Shown here: positions 29,395 to 45,672 of the stretch, piece after piece
How positions within the stretch are numbered: position 1 is the stretch's first letter
How the letters are laid out: the number at the start of each line of letters is the position of its first letter
NCBI RefSeq assembly: GCF_001665785.1
Contig: NZ_LZSO01000014.1
Span: forward strand, 1 to 64,000
Direction: 5' to 3'
Source: Mycolicibacterium peregrinum
Lineage (GTDB): Bacteria > Actinomycetota > Actinomycetes > Mycobacteriales > Mycobacteriaceae
Length of the DNA: 64,000 nucleotides
Notes under the pieces: generated by a model
The model's input: the letters and a program-made list of their open reading frames with translations, nothing else
The model's database searches: none
What the model was told of the DNA's origin: nothing
Translations under genes and position numbers: made by a program

Positions 29395-29437
29395 TAAAGC
29401 AGATCACCGCACCGCACGCGAGGAGCCCGAGTAATCC

Positions 29438-30451
29438 ATGGCAAAAAATGCCGGCCGCAGGAAGCGGCACCGCATCCTGGCACTGATCGCCGCCGGGGCG
29501 ATGGCACTCGTCGTGGTGCTGGTGGTGTCCATCGTGGTGATCTACCTGCGTCGCCCCGAGAGCCCTTCGGCGCCGCCGTCGGCCCAGCCGCCGGCCGGGG
29601 TTCCGGGGCCGTCGACGACACGTAAGCCGCGCCCGGAGTTCCAGTCCGCCGACTGTCCCGACGTGATGCTGGTTTCGATCCCCGGCACCTGGGAGTCCTC
29701 GCCACAGGACGACCCGTTCAACCCGACGCAGTTCCCGCTGTCGCTGATGACGAATATCAGCCGGCCGATGTCCGAGCAGTTCGGGAAGGACCGGCTCGAG
29801 GTCTACACCGTGCCCTACACCGCGCAGTTCCATAACCCGTTCGCCGCAGACAAGCAGATGTCCTACAACGACAGCCGCGCCGAGGGGAAGCGCACCGCGG
29901 TCAAGGCGATGACGGACATGAACGACCGGTGCCCGCTGACCAGTTATGTGATCGCCGGGTTCTCGCAGGGCGCGGTGATCGGTGGGGACCTTGCCAGCGA
30001 CATCGGCAACGGCCGTGGCCCGGTGGACGAGGATCTGGTGCTGGGCGTGACGTTGATCGCCGACGGGCGCCGCCAGTTCGGCGTCGGGCAGGACGTCGGT
30101 CCCAACCCGCCCGGTCAGGGAGCCGAGATCACGCTGCACGAGGTGCCGGTGCTGTCCGAGATGGGTCTGACCATGACGGGACCGCGGCAGGGCGGCTTCG
30201 GGGCGCTCAACGACCGGACCAATCAGATCTGCGGCAAGGGAGACCTGATCTGCTCGGCGCCGGAGGAGGCGTTCTCGATCTTCAACCTGCCCAAAACCCT
30301 GGAGACACTGACCGGCAGCGCGGCCGGGCCGGTGCATGCTCTGTACAACACCCCGCAGTTCTGGGTGGAGAACGGGGAGACCGCCACGCAGTGGACGTTG
30401 AGCTGGGCCAAGGGCCTGGTGGACAACGCGCCGCACCCCAAGCACGGTTGA
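29438..30451 (+). CDS. culp6: Cutinase-like phospholipase/thioesterase Culp6 (Rv3802c type)
   Basis: A 337-residue membrane-anchored cutinase-family enzyme. One N-terminal transmembrane helix (residues 13-37) is followed by a Pro-rich linker and the alpha/beta hydrolase domain, with nucleophile Ser176 in [14 protein letters not shown] and the family Cys residues ([18 protein letters not shown]). The M. tuberculosis orthologue is essential, hydrolyses phospholipids and thioesters, and is inhibited by tetrahydrolipstatin; it is linked to envelope lipid homeostasis. A good ribosome binding site (CGAGGAG) precedes the ATG. It is upstream of the mycolate operon, as in all mycobacteria. Confidence 0.93.
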   Translation: MAKNAGRRKRHRILALIAAGAMALVVVLVVSIVVIYLRRPESPSAPPSAQPPAGVPGPSTTRKPRPEFQSADCPDVMLVSIPGTWESSPQDDPFNPTQFPLSLMTNISRPMSEQFGKDRLEVYTVPYTAQFHNPFAADKQMSYNDSRAEGKRTAVKAMTDMNDRCPLTSYVIAGFSQGAVIGGDLASDIGNGRGPVDEDLVLGVTLIADGRRQFGVGQDVGPNPPGQGAEITLHEVPVLSEMGLTMTGPRQGGFGALNDRTNQICGKGDLICSAPEEAFSIFNLPKTLETLTGSAAGPVHALYNTPQFWVENGETATQWTLSWAKGLVDNAPHPKHG

Positions 30452-30494
30452 CACCGAACACGCCCGGACCGCGACTCGCGTGGCGGATTTGGCC

Positions 30495-30511
30495 GGGACC
30501 GTCACGGTCCC
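30495..30511. terminator. Palindromic hairpin after culp6
   Basis: GGGACCGTCACGGTCCC is a perfect 17-bp palindrome with a single central base. As RNA it folds as a 6-bp GC stem with a 5-nt loop, followed by the AU-rich UUAACAUUAAGAGAAAAAU. It lies 43 nt past the culp6 stop and may instead be an operator for fadD32, whose 200-nt leader follows. Confidence 0.45.
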
Positions 30512-30705
30512 TTAACATTAAGAGAAAAATAAGAGCTTTGCGCGTGCGTGGTTGGTTGACTAGAGCCGTCAGCTGACTCGTAGGCGTGGTCGCCGCGCCC
30601 GGTACGATCGTCCGGGTTTGGGTACGTACGGCCGCCCGAGTGGCTGCAACGCACCGCCAGTGACGTGCGACAACGCGACGAGTACGGCTCTGACAGGAGA
30701 GTTAT

Positions 30706-32595
30706 ATGCCGTTCATCAATCCGTTCATCAAGGACGGTCAGATCAAGTTCCCTGACGGCGCCAGCATCGTCGAGCACGTCGAGCGTTGGGCCAGGGTTCG
30801 CAGCGACAAGCTGGCATACCGCTTCCTGGACTTCTCGACCGAGCGAGACGGTGTCGCCCGTGACCTGACCTGGGCGCAGTTCAGCGCCCGCAACAAGGCG
30901 GTGGCCGCCCGGCTTCAGCAGGTCACCCAACCCGGCGACCGCGTCGCCATCCTGTGCCCGCAGAACCTGGACTACCTCGTCGCCTTCTTCGGTGCCCTCT
31001 ATGCCGGACGCATCGCGGTGCCGCTGTTCGACCCGTCCGAGCCCGGCCACGTCGGCCGCCTGCACGCGGTGCTGGACGACTGCCATCCGGCGGCGGTCCT
31101 GACCACCACCGAGGCCGCCGAGGGCGTCCGCAAGTTCTTCCGCAGCCGACCGGCCAACCAGCGTCCCCGTGTCATCGCGGTGGACGCCGTGCCCGACGAC
31201 GTCGCCGCCACCTGGGTCCACTTCAAGGACGTCGACGAGACGACCATCGCCTACCTGCAGTACACCTCCGGCTCGACCCGGATCCCGACCGGTGTCCAGA
31301 TCACCCATCTGAACATGGCCACCAACGTCGTGCAGATCGTCGAGGCGCTCGAAGGTGAGGAGGGCGACCGCGGACTGTCCTGGCTGCCGTTCTTCCACGA
31401 CATGGGTCTGGTCACCGGTCTGATCGCGCCGATGATCGGCCACTACTTCACCTTCATGACCCCGGCCGCGTTCGTGCGCAGGCCCGAACGCTGGATCCGC
31501 GAGATGGCCCGCAAGGAAGGCGACACCGGCGGCGTCATCTCGGTGGCCCCGAACTTCGCGTTCGACCACGCCGCGGCACGTGGCGTGCCCAAGGACGGCG
31601 AGCCGCTCGACCTCTCCAATGTCAAGGCTGTGCTCAACGGCAGCGAGCCGATCTCGGCGGCCACCGTGCGCCGGTTCAACGAGGCCTTCAGCCCGTTCGG
31701 CTTCCCGGCCAAGGCGATCAAGCCGTCCTACGGCTTGGCCGAGGCGACGTTGATGGTGTCGACCACGCCGTCCGCCGAAGAGCCGAAGATCATCTCCGTC
31801 GACCGCGACGAGCTCAACACCGGTCGGATCGTCGAGGTGGACGCAGATTCGCCCAAGGCGGTCGCCCAGGCCTCGGCCGGCAAGGTCGGCGTCTCGGAGT
31901 GGGCCGTGATCGTCGACGCCGAGAGCGCGACCGAGCTGCCCGACGGCCAGGTCGGCGAGATCTGGATGAGCGGCCAGAACATGGGCACCGGCTACTGGGG
32001 TAAGCCCGAAGAGACCGTCCAGGTTTTCCAGAACACCCTCAAGTCGCGGACCAGCCCGTCGCACGCCGAGGGTGCCGACGACGACGCCACCTGGGTCCGC
32101 ACCGGCGATTACGGCGCCTTCTACGACGGCGACCTCTACATCACCGGCCGCGTCAAGGATCTGGTGATCATCGACGGTCGCAACCACTACCCGCAGGACC
32201 TGGAGTACTCGGCGCAGGAGGCCAGCAAGGCGCTGCGCACCGGCTATGTCGCGGCCTTCTCGGTGCCGGCCAACCAGCTGCCCGACGAGGTGTTCGAGAA
32301 CGCGCACGCCGGCCTGCACCGTGACGACGACGACAGCTCCGAGCAGCTGGTCATCGTCGCCGAGCGCGCTCCGGGCTCCCACAAGCTCGAAGTCGGCCCG
32401 ATCACCGACGACATCCGGGCCGCGATCGCCGTGCGGCACGGTGTCACCGTGCGCGACGTGCTGCTGACCGCGGCCGGTGCCATCCCGCGTACTTCCAGCG
32501 GCAAGATCGGCCGTCGGGCCTGCCGCTCGGCGTACCTGGACGGCAGCCTGCGCAGTGGGAAGATCGCCAACGCGTTCCCCGACGAGACGGACTGA
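30706..32595 (+). CDS. fadD32: Long-chain fatty acid-AMP ligase FadD32
   Basis: A 629-residue fatty acyl-AMP ligase that activates the very long meromycolic chain and loads it onto the N-terminal ACP of Pks13. Adenylation motifs are present: P-loop-like [31 protein letters not shown] segment ([13 protein letters not shown]), and [20 protein letters not shown] near the C-terminus. The FAAL-specific insertion is expected. The ATG at 30706 has AGGAGAG. First gene of fadD32-pks13-accD4, with 58 nt before pks13. The 250-nt region upstream has a TTGACT at 30556 but no convincing -10. Confidence 0.97.
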   Translation: MPFINPFIKDGQIKFPDGASIVEHVERWARVRSDKLAYRFLDFSTERDGVARDLTWAQFSARNKAVAARLQQVTQPGDRVAILCPQNLDYLVAFFGALYAGRIAVPLFDPSEPGHVGRLHAVLDDCHPAAVLTTTEAAEGVRKFFRSRPANQRPRVIAVDAVPDDVAATWVHFKDVDETTIAYLQYTSGSTRIPTGVQITHLNMATNVVQIVEALEGEEGDRGLSWLPFFHDMGLVTGLIAPMIGHYFTFMTPAAFVRRPERWIREMARKEGDTGGVISVAPNFAFDHAAARGVPKDGEPLDLSNVKAVLNGSEPISAATVRRFNEAFSPFGFPAKAIKPSYGLAEATLMVSTTPSAEEPKIISVDRDELNTGRIVEVDADSPKAVAQASAGKVGVSEWAVIVDAESATELPDGQVGEIWMSGQNMGTGYWGKPEETVQVFQNTLKSRTSPSHAEGADDDATWVRTGDYGAFYDGDLYITGRVKDLVIIDGRNHYPQDLEYSAQEASKALRTGYVAAFSVPANQLPDEVFENAHAGLHRDDDDSSEQLVIVAERAPGSHKLEVGPITDDIRAAIAVRHGVTVRDVLLTAAGAIPRTSSGKIGRRACRSAYLDGSLRSGKIANAFPDETD

Positions 32596-32653
32596 GCTGA
32601 GCCGGATCTACACCGCCGATTGCCGGCCGGTCTGAGACAAAGGTGACTTGAAC

Positions 32654-39642
<6,989 letters not shown>

Positions 39643-39662
39643 CCTTCTTTTCCAGCGCGAGC

Positions 39663-39710
39663 AGACGTGTAGGTACTCCTGAACTACGGTTTAGGGGTAC
39701 CTACACGTCT
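39663..39710 (+). terminator. 22-bp hairpin with UACG tetraloop after accD4
   Basis: AGACGTGTAGGTAC (39663-39676) pairs perfectly with 39697-39710. The pairing continues inward through eight more pairs, two of them G-U, to a C(UACG)G tetraloop at 39684-39689. That gives 22 pairs with no bulge. C(UACG)G belongs to the exceptionally stable UNCG tetraloops. No U-tract follows. It most likely ends the fadD32-pks13-accD4 transcript, though it also lies only 29 nt upstream of the next ATG. Confidence 0.8.
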
Positions 39711-39739
39711 GTTCGGCGAAAGGCAGGAGGGCACCACGC

Positions 39740-41155
39740 ATGACTACCGCGCTTGTGGTCGGCGCCGGGCCCAACGGTCTCGCGGCCGCCATCACCCTGG
39801 CGAAGGCCGGGCTGGACGTCACCGTGCTGGAGGCCGCCGATGAGATCGGCGGTGGGGTACGTTCCGGCGAGGGCGAGATCGCGGGCATGGTTCACGACCA
39901 CTGCTCGGCGATCCACCCGATGGCGGTCGGCTCGGCCTTCCTGAGCGGTCTCGGGCTGGAACGCCATGGACTGCACTGGAAATGGCCCGAAATCGATTGC
40001 GCGCATCCCCTCGACGGCGGTGACGCCGGCCTGCTCTACCGCGGCATCGACGACACCGCAGCGGCTCTCGGGTCGGACGGCCGCCGCTGGCGTCGGGCCT
40101 TCGGTGGGCCGTCGGCGAACTTCGACATCCTGTCGCAGGACATCATGGGGCCGCTGCTGCGGGTGCCGAAGCATCCGGTGGCGTTGGCCCGGTTCGGCGC
40201 GCCAACCCTGCTCCCGGCCTCCGCGTTCGCCCGGCTCTTTCGTACCGAACCGGCCAGGGCGTTATTCGGTGGCGTTGCGGCACATACCTTCCGGCCCTTC
40301 CACTATCCGTTGACCTCCGCCATCGGCCTCGGCATCATCACAGCCGGGCACCGGCACGGTTGGCCGGTGGCGCAGGGCGGGTCGCAGGCCATCACCGATG
40401 CGCTGGCTTCGGTGCTCGCGGACCTCGGCGTCAAGGTGGAAACCGGTGTCCGCGTCACGTCGGCAGCTCAGCTCCCACCGGCCGAGGTGACGATGTTCGA
40501 CCTCGCACCGACGGCCGTCGTCGACATCCTGGGAGACCGACTGCCAAGGCGGGTCGCCCGTGGTCTGGGTGGATTCCGTTACGGACCAGGTGCATTCAAG
40601 GTCGACTTCGCGGTGGAGGGTCCGGTGCCGTGGACGAATCCGGCGGTCAACGATGCCGGGACGGTACATCTGGGCGGCAGCTTCGCCGAGGTCGCGGCGA
40701 CGGAGCGGGAGATCCACGCCGGGCGGATGCCGCGGCGACCGTTCGTGCTCGTCGGGCAGCAGTATGTCGCCGATCCCAGCCGCTCGGTCGGCGACATCAA
40801 TCCGGTGTATTCGTACGCCCATGTGCCACATGCCTATACCGGTGACGCGACCGAGGCGATCATCGGTCAGTTCGAGCGGTTTGCCCCCGGATTTCGCGAC
40901 CGGATCGTCGGGACGTCGGTGCGTTCGACGACGGAAATGTCGGTGTACAACGCCAACTACGTCGGTGGCGACATCTGTACGGGTGCCAAGGACATCCGGC
41001 AGTTGATGTTCGGCCCACGTACTACGCTGCAGCCGTATCGAATTGGTGTCCCTGGCATGTACCTGTGTTCGGCGGCCACCCCGCCGGGGCCCGGGGCACA
41101 CGGTATGTGTGGCGCCAACGCGGCTGCGGTCGCCCTGGCCGCTCGCCCACGGTGA
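39740..41155 (+). CDS. FAD-dependent phytoene-desaturase-like oxidoreductase
   Basis: A 471-residue flavoprotein of the NAD(P)/FAD oxidoreductase, phytoene dehydrogenase-like group. The dinucleotide-binding N-terminus is TALVVGAGPNGLAAAITLAKAGLDVTVLEAADEIGGG, and the C-terminal FAD block is PGMYLCSAATPPGPGAHGMCGANAA. The substrate is unknown; relatives act on carotenoids, sterol-like or lipid substrates. The ATG follows GGCAGGAGGGC. It is not part of the conserved mycolate locus in M. tuberculosis, where an IS element and fadE35 occupy this gap. Confidence 0.85.
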   Translation: MTTALVVGAGPNGLAAAITLAKAGLDVTVLEAADEIGGGVRSGEGEIAGMVHDHCSAIHPMAVGSAFLSGLGLERHGLHWKWPEIDCAHPLDGGDAGLLYRGIDDTAAALGSDGRRWRRAFGGPSANFDILSQDIMGPLLRVPKHPVALARFGAPTLLPASAFARLFRTEPARALFGGVAAHTFRPFHYPLTSAIGLGIITAGHRHGWPVAQGGSQAITDALASVLADLGVKVETGVRVTSAAQLPPAEVTMFDLAPTAVVDILGDRLPRRVARGLGGFRYGPGAFKVDFAVEGPVPWTNPAVNDAGTVHLGGSFAEVAATEREIHAGRMPRRPFVLVGQQYVADPSRSVGDINPVYSYAHVPHAYTGDATEAIIGQFERFAPGFRDRIVGTSVRSTTEMSVYNANYVGGDICTGAKDIRQLMFGPRTTLQPYRIGVPGMYLCSAATPPGPGAHGMCGANAAAVALAARPR

Positions 41156-41259
41156 TTCCGGCCGGGTTTGCGACAGGCCGCGGACGCACAGCCTTACTCA
41201 CAAGCGTGTAATTCGAAAGCATGCCGCCTGAAGAGCATTGATGTGCAGACTGCCGAAAA

Positions 41260-41279
41260 CTATCCACAAGTTGTCCACA
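41260..41279 (+). other. Pair of DnaA-box-like sequences
   Basis: CTATCCACA (41260-41268) and TTGTCCACA (41271-41279) lie in the same orientation 11 bp apart, in the 144-nt convergent gap between the oxidoreductase and TetR genes. TTGTCCACA is the mycobacterial DnaA-box consensus; the first site differs at one base. This is not an origin: no dnaA/dnaN and no box cluster. Confidence 0.5.
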
Positions 41280-41299
41280 GGGCACTCATGTTCGCTCAA

Positions 41300-41908
41300 T
41301 CAATCGCCCAGGCCTGCGATGAAGATCTCGAGTAGCCGGCTCACGGTTGCTTCGAAGTCGGTGACCATGGCGTTGCGCCCGGCCGAATCCGGGGTCGCCC
41401 AGGCCCACGCGGTGCCGGTGAAGGCGTGGACGGCAGCCGTCAGGGACCGGAGCTGTTCGCCGGACAACGGAAGTGACTGCTGCAGCGCCGCGCCGAGTCG
41501 CCGCTGTGTGGCTTCGCCCTGAGCTATCAGGACACGGAAATCCTCCGGGCCGAGTCGACTCATGAGCACGGGCGAGGCCGCGATGAGATCACACAGCACC
41601 GGGTGGGCTGCCAGTGTGCGAGCCAGCGCCGCGGCCGGAGTTGCCCGGCCGAGTTCGTCGGGCAAGGCCTCGATCCAGGTCAGATGCTCGTCGTACATCA
41701 CCCGCAGCAGCAGCGCCTCGCGTGACCCGAAGTACCGCAGGATGCCCGACTTCGCGAGTCCGGCGGCTGCGGCCACGTCGCCCAATGTCAGTGATGCAGC
41801 ACCGGTTTCCTTGAGGCATCGCCGCGTTGCGGCCAACACATGGGACGACCGGTCCTGACGTTGCGACTCGCTGCGTGCACGGGTGAATGGTGGGGAGGGT
41901 TCCGGCAT
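41300..41908 (-). CDS. TetR family regulator of the divergent SRPBCC gene
   Basis: A 202-residue regulator. The helix-turn-helix is in residues 23-65 (HVLAATRRCLKETGAASLTLGDVAAAAGLAKSGILRYFGSREALLL); the C-terminal helical domain binds an unknown ligand. The ATG at 41908 lies 6 nt after a TATTAT box and is chosen over a more upstream frame opening that would run through the operator. A 21-bp palindrome between it and the divergent gene overlaps both -10 boxes, so autorepression and control of the SRPBCC gene are expected. Confidence 0.88.
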   Translation of the reverse strand: MPEPSPPFTRARSESQRQDRSSHVLAATRRCLKETGAASLTLGDVAAAAGLAKSGILRYFGSREALLLRVMYDEHLTWIEALPDELGRATPAAALARTLAAHPVLCDLIAASPVLMSRLGPEDFRVLIAQGEATQRRLGAALQQSLPLSGEQLRSLTAAVHAFTGTAWAWATPDSAGRNAMVTDFEATVSRLLEIFIAGLGD

Positions 41909-41914
41909 TCTGAG

Positions 41915-41920
41915 ATAATA
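41915..41920 (-). promoter_or_regulatory. -10 box of the tetR gene
   Basis: TATTAT (minus strand) ends 6 nt before the ATG at 41908. Confidence 0.5.
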
Positions 41921-41936
41921 GAACACCGTTCTGTTA
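41916..41936. promoter_or_regulatory. TetR operator palindrome
   Basis: TAATAGAACACCGTTCTGTTA is a 21-bp palindrome with arms TAA-AGAAC and GTTCT-TTA, one mismatched pair and a 3-bp centre. It overlaps the -10 boxes of both divergent genes. Confidence 0.75.
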
Positions 41937-41940
41937 AAGT
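41935..41940 (+). promoter_or_regulatory. -10 box of the SRPBCC gene
   Basis: TAAAGT ends 8 nt before the GTG at 41949 and touches the operator. Confidence 0.4.
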
Positions 41941-41948
41941 CCCGAACT

Positions 41949-42395
41949 GTGAACCGCTACGAATGCGTCATCTGGCGCCGTACCACGGCGTCGCCGCACA
42001 CCCTGTTCGCAATCGTGTCCGACGGGTCCCGCTGGTCCGAGTGGGCCGCACCCCTGATTCCCTATTCAGCATGGGAGACGCGGGGACCGGCCGATGACGG
42101 CGGCGTCGGGGCGATCAGGGCTGTGGGCACGCGCAGGAAACCGACCCGCGAGATGACCACCATCCATGAACCCGACCGCCGGCATGGCTACACCATGCTC
42201 GCCGACGGCCCGATCCGTGACTATCAGGCGCAGGTGACGTTCGACGAGGTGGCCGACGGTACCGAGGTGACCTGGCGGGGGCGGTACGAGACCCGTTGGC
42301 GGGTGGTCGGATTGGCCTACTGGCTGGTTCTGCGAGTCGTGCTCGGGACGCTGGCTCGCAAGCTGATGGCCGCCGCCGAAAAGTCGGCTGGCTAG
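41949..42395 (+). CDS. SRPBCC (START/PYR1-like) family protein
   Basis: A 148-residue protein with the START-like pattern of the polyketide cyclase/dehydrase and lipid transport group. It begins NRYECVIWRRTTASPHTLFAIVSDGSRWSEWA and ends in a long amphipathic helix (LVLRVVLGTLARKLMAAAEKS). Such domains bind hydrophobic ligands in a central cavity. The ligand is unknown. Divergent from, and probably regulated by, the adjacent TetR; it could bind the compound that the regulator senses. Confidence 0.82.
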   Translation: MNRYECVIWRRTTASPHTLFAIVSDGSRWSEWAAPLIPYSAWETRGPADDGGVGAIRAVGTRRKPTREMTTIHEPDRRHGYTMLADGPIRDYQAQVTFDEVADGTEVTWRGRYETRWRVVGLAYWLVLRVVLGTLARKLMAAAEKSAG

Positions 42396-42402
42396 CGCGA
42401 TT

Positions 42403-42449
42403 GGCCAGTTATGACCCGGTTTCTCGTTGAACGCGTGTCACAACTGGCC
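42403..42449. terminator. Bidirectional hairpin between the SRPBCC gene and embB
   Basis: GGCCAGTTATGAC (42403-42415) pairs with GTCACAACTGGCC (42437-42449): 13 positions with one A-C mismatch and a 21-nt loop. It lies between two convergent genes. Confidence 0.7.
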
Positions 42450-42471
42450 TCTCGACGCTTCTGACGGAACT

Positions 42472-45400
42472 TTACGGCTTGATACGGATCCGGCCCGGCT
42501 TGTAGAGCCCGGAATGTGTTGCCGTCCCGAGCTCGACCTCTGCGGGTGTCGCGTCGACGATGGTGTCGAACTTACGCAGCGAACCCCAGTCGCGGCCCCA
42601 GTCCTTGTTCAGGTAGGTGGCCATCACATGCTGGCGCAGCAGCAGGTCACTGATGCCGAGCAGACCGCCGTTGATCCCGTCCTCCCAGGTGTCGGTGTCC
42701 TTCATCTTGGCGTTGTAGTCCGGGGTGATGCGGAACTTCGGCACCTCGGTCACACCGTTGGCGTGCAGCATCGGCTGCTGGCACGGGAAGGCCAGGCCCA
42801 CCGCCCAGTCCATCAGCACCGGCTGCTGCGAGCCGATGTACTCCTGCACGGTCTTGACCTGGGGCACGCGGGGCGGTGTGACCGCGATCCAGTCGCCGAG
42901 GGACAGCGACTTGTCTTCGGCGATCACCCGGACGAATGTCGCGTCCGCCGGGATCTCGCTGCGGTCGAAGCGCAGGTTGCGCCAGGACGGGATCGGGCCG
43001 AGGTCGTAGGGGAGCACGCGTCCGGCCGGCACCGCGGCGCCGTCGGGCCCGGGCCGTCCGTACTCCAGCTCGACGGCCTGTCCCTCGGTGCGGCCGTTGA
43101 AAATGCTGTTGCCGGTGATGGTTCCGGCAGCGGTGACGACCACCAGCGGGTGAGCAGCGTCGGGGGCGGGCAGCTCGTACCAGGCGGAGGCCAGCTTGCT
43201 CTCCTGCTGTGCCGGGCCTTCGACGTAGCTGCCGGCCAGCGGAACCCGGGCCGGATCGAGCCCGTAGGGCAGCGGCACGGTCGAGCCGTTGATGCCCGGG
43301 GTCTTCAGTTCGGCGGCCGCATTCCAGTCGGCGTCGATGCCCGGCATCGGGACGGTGATCCGAATCGCCTCGGCGACAATGTGGTCCGGCACGCCGTTCG
43401 GGGTGAACCCGGTCGGTGCGGTGCCGCCCAGCGGACCCAGTGGACCGTAGTCTCCCGGCGCGGGGGTCAGGAACCCGTCGTTGGTGTCGGGTTCGACCAG
43501 CACATCGTCGGCCAGGCCGCAGCCGCCGGCGAAGGCCCGCAGGTTCGAGGATGCGTTGGAGTAGGTGCCGTCCTGGCGCACCACGCCGTAGAGCATCGAA
43601 CCGACGAACACCACGACCATGAACCCGGCCGCGATCGGCACCGGCGCGGCGGTCAGCGCCCGCGCCACCCGGCCCTCGGCAGAGGGTCTCAGGTGCAGCC
43701 AGTACGCCCACAGCGCGGTGATGGCGAACAGCGCAAAGAAGATGGCGCTCACGGTGATTCCACCGATGTTGGGCTTGTCGTTGTTGAACGGCACGCCATA
43801 GCTGGACACGTACCACCAGCCGTTGGTGGTGGCGAAGCACAGGGCGAGCACGAACAGCACCGCAGCGGTGAAGGCCATCCGGTTACGCGCCGAACGCAGT
43901 ACCGCGGGCCCGGCCAGCACCGTCACCACTGCGGCCATCGCCGCTCCCACGGCGGCGAACAGGCCGAAGTGGTGCACCCACTTGGTGGGCGTGAACATCA
44001 GGCAGAACATGGTCGCGAAGATGATGCCCATCAGTCGCCATACCGGCCCGCGGGCCACTCCGGGAACCCGCTTGCGCCGCAACATGATGAACAGTGAGGC
44101 GAACAGGCTCAGCGCGGTGATGATGAAGCCGAACCGGCGCGACAGCGAGCCGTCCACGGTGGGCAGGATCAGGTAGTAGTAGCGCAGGTTCTCGGTGTAC
44201 CACTCTTGGCTCGGGCCGATCGCGGTGCGAATCCTGGTGGCCTCCAGCACCGTTGCCAGGGTCTGGTCGGCGAACACCACGGTCAGGATCACCGTGCCCG
44301 CTGCCAGCAGCGGCAGCACCAGCGGCCACACGCCCAGCACGCGACGGCGGCGCACCAGGATGCGCAACAGCGGACGACCACCGGCGAGCAGGGCCGCGAC
44401 GGCGATCAGGCCGGTCGGCTGGATGCCGAGGGTGAAGGCGGCGGAGATGATCGCCATGGCAGCCGGGGTCAGGCGTCCGGAGATGATGGCCCGTTCGATC
44501 AGCACGTAGGTGATCAAGGCGCCGGTGGCGATCTGGCCCTCGGGGCGCAGGCCGTTGTTGAACGGCATCCAGGCGGCCATCAGCACCAGGCCCGCGGCCC
44601 ACAGTGCCGGCTTGGAGGCGATCACCGCCGGCCCGAGGCGGGGCAGCACCTCACGCGACAGCAGCAGCCAACAGACCAGGGCACAGATCAGGTCGGGCAG
44701 CCGCATCCAGATGCTGGCGTCGCTGACATGCGTCATCAGGGCCAGCAGGTTGTAGAACCAGCCGAACGGGTCCTCGGGGCTGCCGAACCAGCGGAAGTAG
44801 TTCGACATGTAGCCGGCGTGGTCGGCCACCCGGGCCATCTGCAGGATGTAGCCGTCATCGGACGAGTTGGCGCCGATCACATGCCAACTCAGGAATCCGC
44901 CGACCACGACCACGTCGACCGCGCTGAACGTGCGCCAGCGTGACGGGATCAGGTGGTGCATCCGCCGTCCGTCGAGGCGGTCCAGCCGCCACAGGGCCAC
45001 CAGCGCGACCACGGTCGCGGCGATCCCGAGCAGCATCGCGACCAGCTTGAGTGCGGTGGGCTTGGACGTGAAGCGGGTGTCGATCGTAGCCGAGAGTGAA
45101 AGCCCTTGTGGCGCCGGACCGCTCAGCTCGGTGAACACGCCGACGATCTGGGGCCGCAGGTTCGGGTCGGCGAAGCCGGTACGCAGCTCCTTGCCGTCCG
45201 TGCCCGTGAGGCCGACGAACGTGGCGAAGGTTCCCTTGTCCGACGAGGTGATCTCGATGCGTTCACAGGCGGGTGAGTTCGCCTTCTCCCGCGAGACGCT
45301 GGCGATCACGACGTTGCGGTCGGTAATGTCGACGCGCTTGGCGTTGACGTTGACGAACAACGCGTTGAGCGCGGCCTGCCTGCCCTCCTTCGGGGCGGTG

Positions 45401-45672
45401 CCGAGCACCATCGCACCCTCGGGTGGCACCGAGCGGATCACTTCACACGGGATGGTCACCGACATGGTGACCGGGGTCTGGGTGATCAGCGGCGCGGTGA
45501 CGTTGTTGAGCTGACCCTGCTGGGGCCAGTTGAGCGTCGCGGTGGTCTGCACCACCGGCAACAGCGGTGTGGCCACGGCGCACAGGAAGCCGATGAGTCC
45601 CGCGATCATCGCGACCCATCGGGTTACCTGAACGCCCTTGTCAGCGCTGTGTTCGCGCACGGTCGTGCTCAT
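42472..45672 (-). CDS. embB: Arabinosyltransferase EmbB
   Basis: A 1066-residue GT-C (GT53) membrane enzyme, with about 15 helices and a C-terminal carbohydrate-binding extracytoplasmic domain. It adds branching alpha-1,3 arabinofuranose from DPA in arabinogalactan and is the main target of ethambutol. The catalytic DDX motif is at Asp272-Asp273 (NSSDDGYIL). The resistance-determining stretch reads [22 protein letters not shown]; the Met equivalent to M. tuberculosis Met306 is Met279. Ile and Leu at the 303/304 equivalents are kept, and the preceding residue is Gln instead of Gly. Overlaps embA by 4 nt; last gene of the operon. Confidence 0.97.
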   Translation of the reverse strand: MSTTVREHSADKGVQVTRWVAMIAGLIGFLCAVATPLLPVVQTTATLNWPQQGQLNNVTAPLITQTPVTMSVTIPCEVIRSVPPEGAMVLGTAPKEGRQAALNALFVNVNAKRVDITDRNVVIASVSREKANSPACERIEITSSDKGTFATFVGLTGTDGKELRTGFADPNLRPQIVGVFTELSGPAPQGLSLSATIDTRFTSKPTALKLVAMLLGIAATVVALVALWRLDRLDGRRMHHLIPSRWRTFSAVDVVVVGGFLSWHVIGANSSDDGYILQMARVADHAGYMSNYFRWFGSPEDPFGWFYNLLALMTHVSDASIWMRLPDLICALVCWLLLSREVLPRLGPAVIASKPALWAAGLVLMAAWMPFNNGLRPEGQIATGALITYVLIERAIISGRLTPAAMAIISAAFTLGIQPTGLIAVAALLAGGRPLLRILVRRRRVLGVWPLVLPLLAAGTVILTVVFADQTLATVLEATRIRTAIGPSQEWYTENLRYYYLILPTVDGSLSRRFGFIITALSLFASLFIMLRRKRVPGVARGPVWRLMGIIFATMFCLMFTPTKWVHHFGLFAAVGAAMAAVVTVLAGPAVLRSARNRMAFTAAVLFVLALCFATTNGWWYVSSYGVPFNNDKPNIGGITVSAIFFALFAITALWAYWLHLRPSAEGRVARALTAAPVPIAAGFMVVVFVGSMLYGVVRQDGTYSNASSNLRAFAGGCGLADDVLVEPDTNDGFLTPAPGDYGPLGPLGGTAPTGFTPNGVPDHIVAEAIRITVPMPGIDADWNAAAELKTPGINGSTVPLPYGLDPARVPLAGSYVEGPAQQESKLASAWYELPAPDAAHPLVVVTAAGTITGNSIFNGRTEGQAVELEYGRPGPDGAAVPAGRVLPYDLGPIPSWRNLRFDRSEIPADATFVRVIAEDKSLSLGDWIAVTPPRVPQVKTVQEYIGSQQPVLMDWAVGLAFPCQQPMLHANGVTEVPKFRITPDYNAKMKDTDTWEDGINGGLLGISDLLLRQHVMATYLNKDWGRDWGSLRKFDTIVDATPAEVELGTATHSGLYKPGRIRIKP

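Noticed and set aside
30512..30705. Riboswitch in the fadD32 leader
   Set aside because: The leader is about 200 nt, but I could identify no known aptamer core; only short palindromes are visible.
39663..39710. Hairpin after accD4 as a terminal inverted repeat of an insertion sequence
   Set aside because: The arms are too close (20 nt apart) to enclose a transposase, and no transposase fragment lies nearby, although M. tuberculosis has an IS copy in this interval.
41260..41279. Replication origin
   Set aside because: Only two boxes, with no dnaA, dnaN or AT-rich unwinding region nearby.
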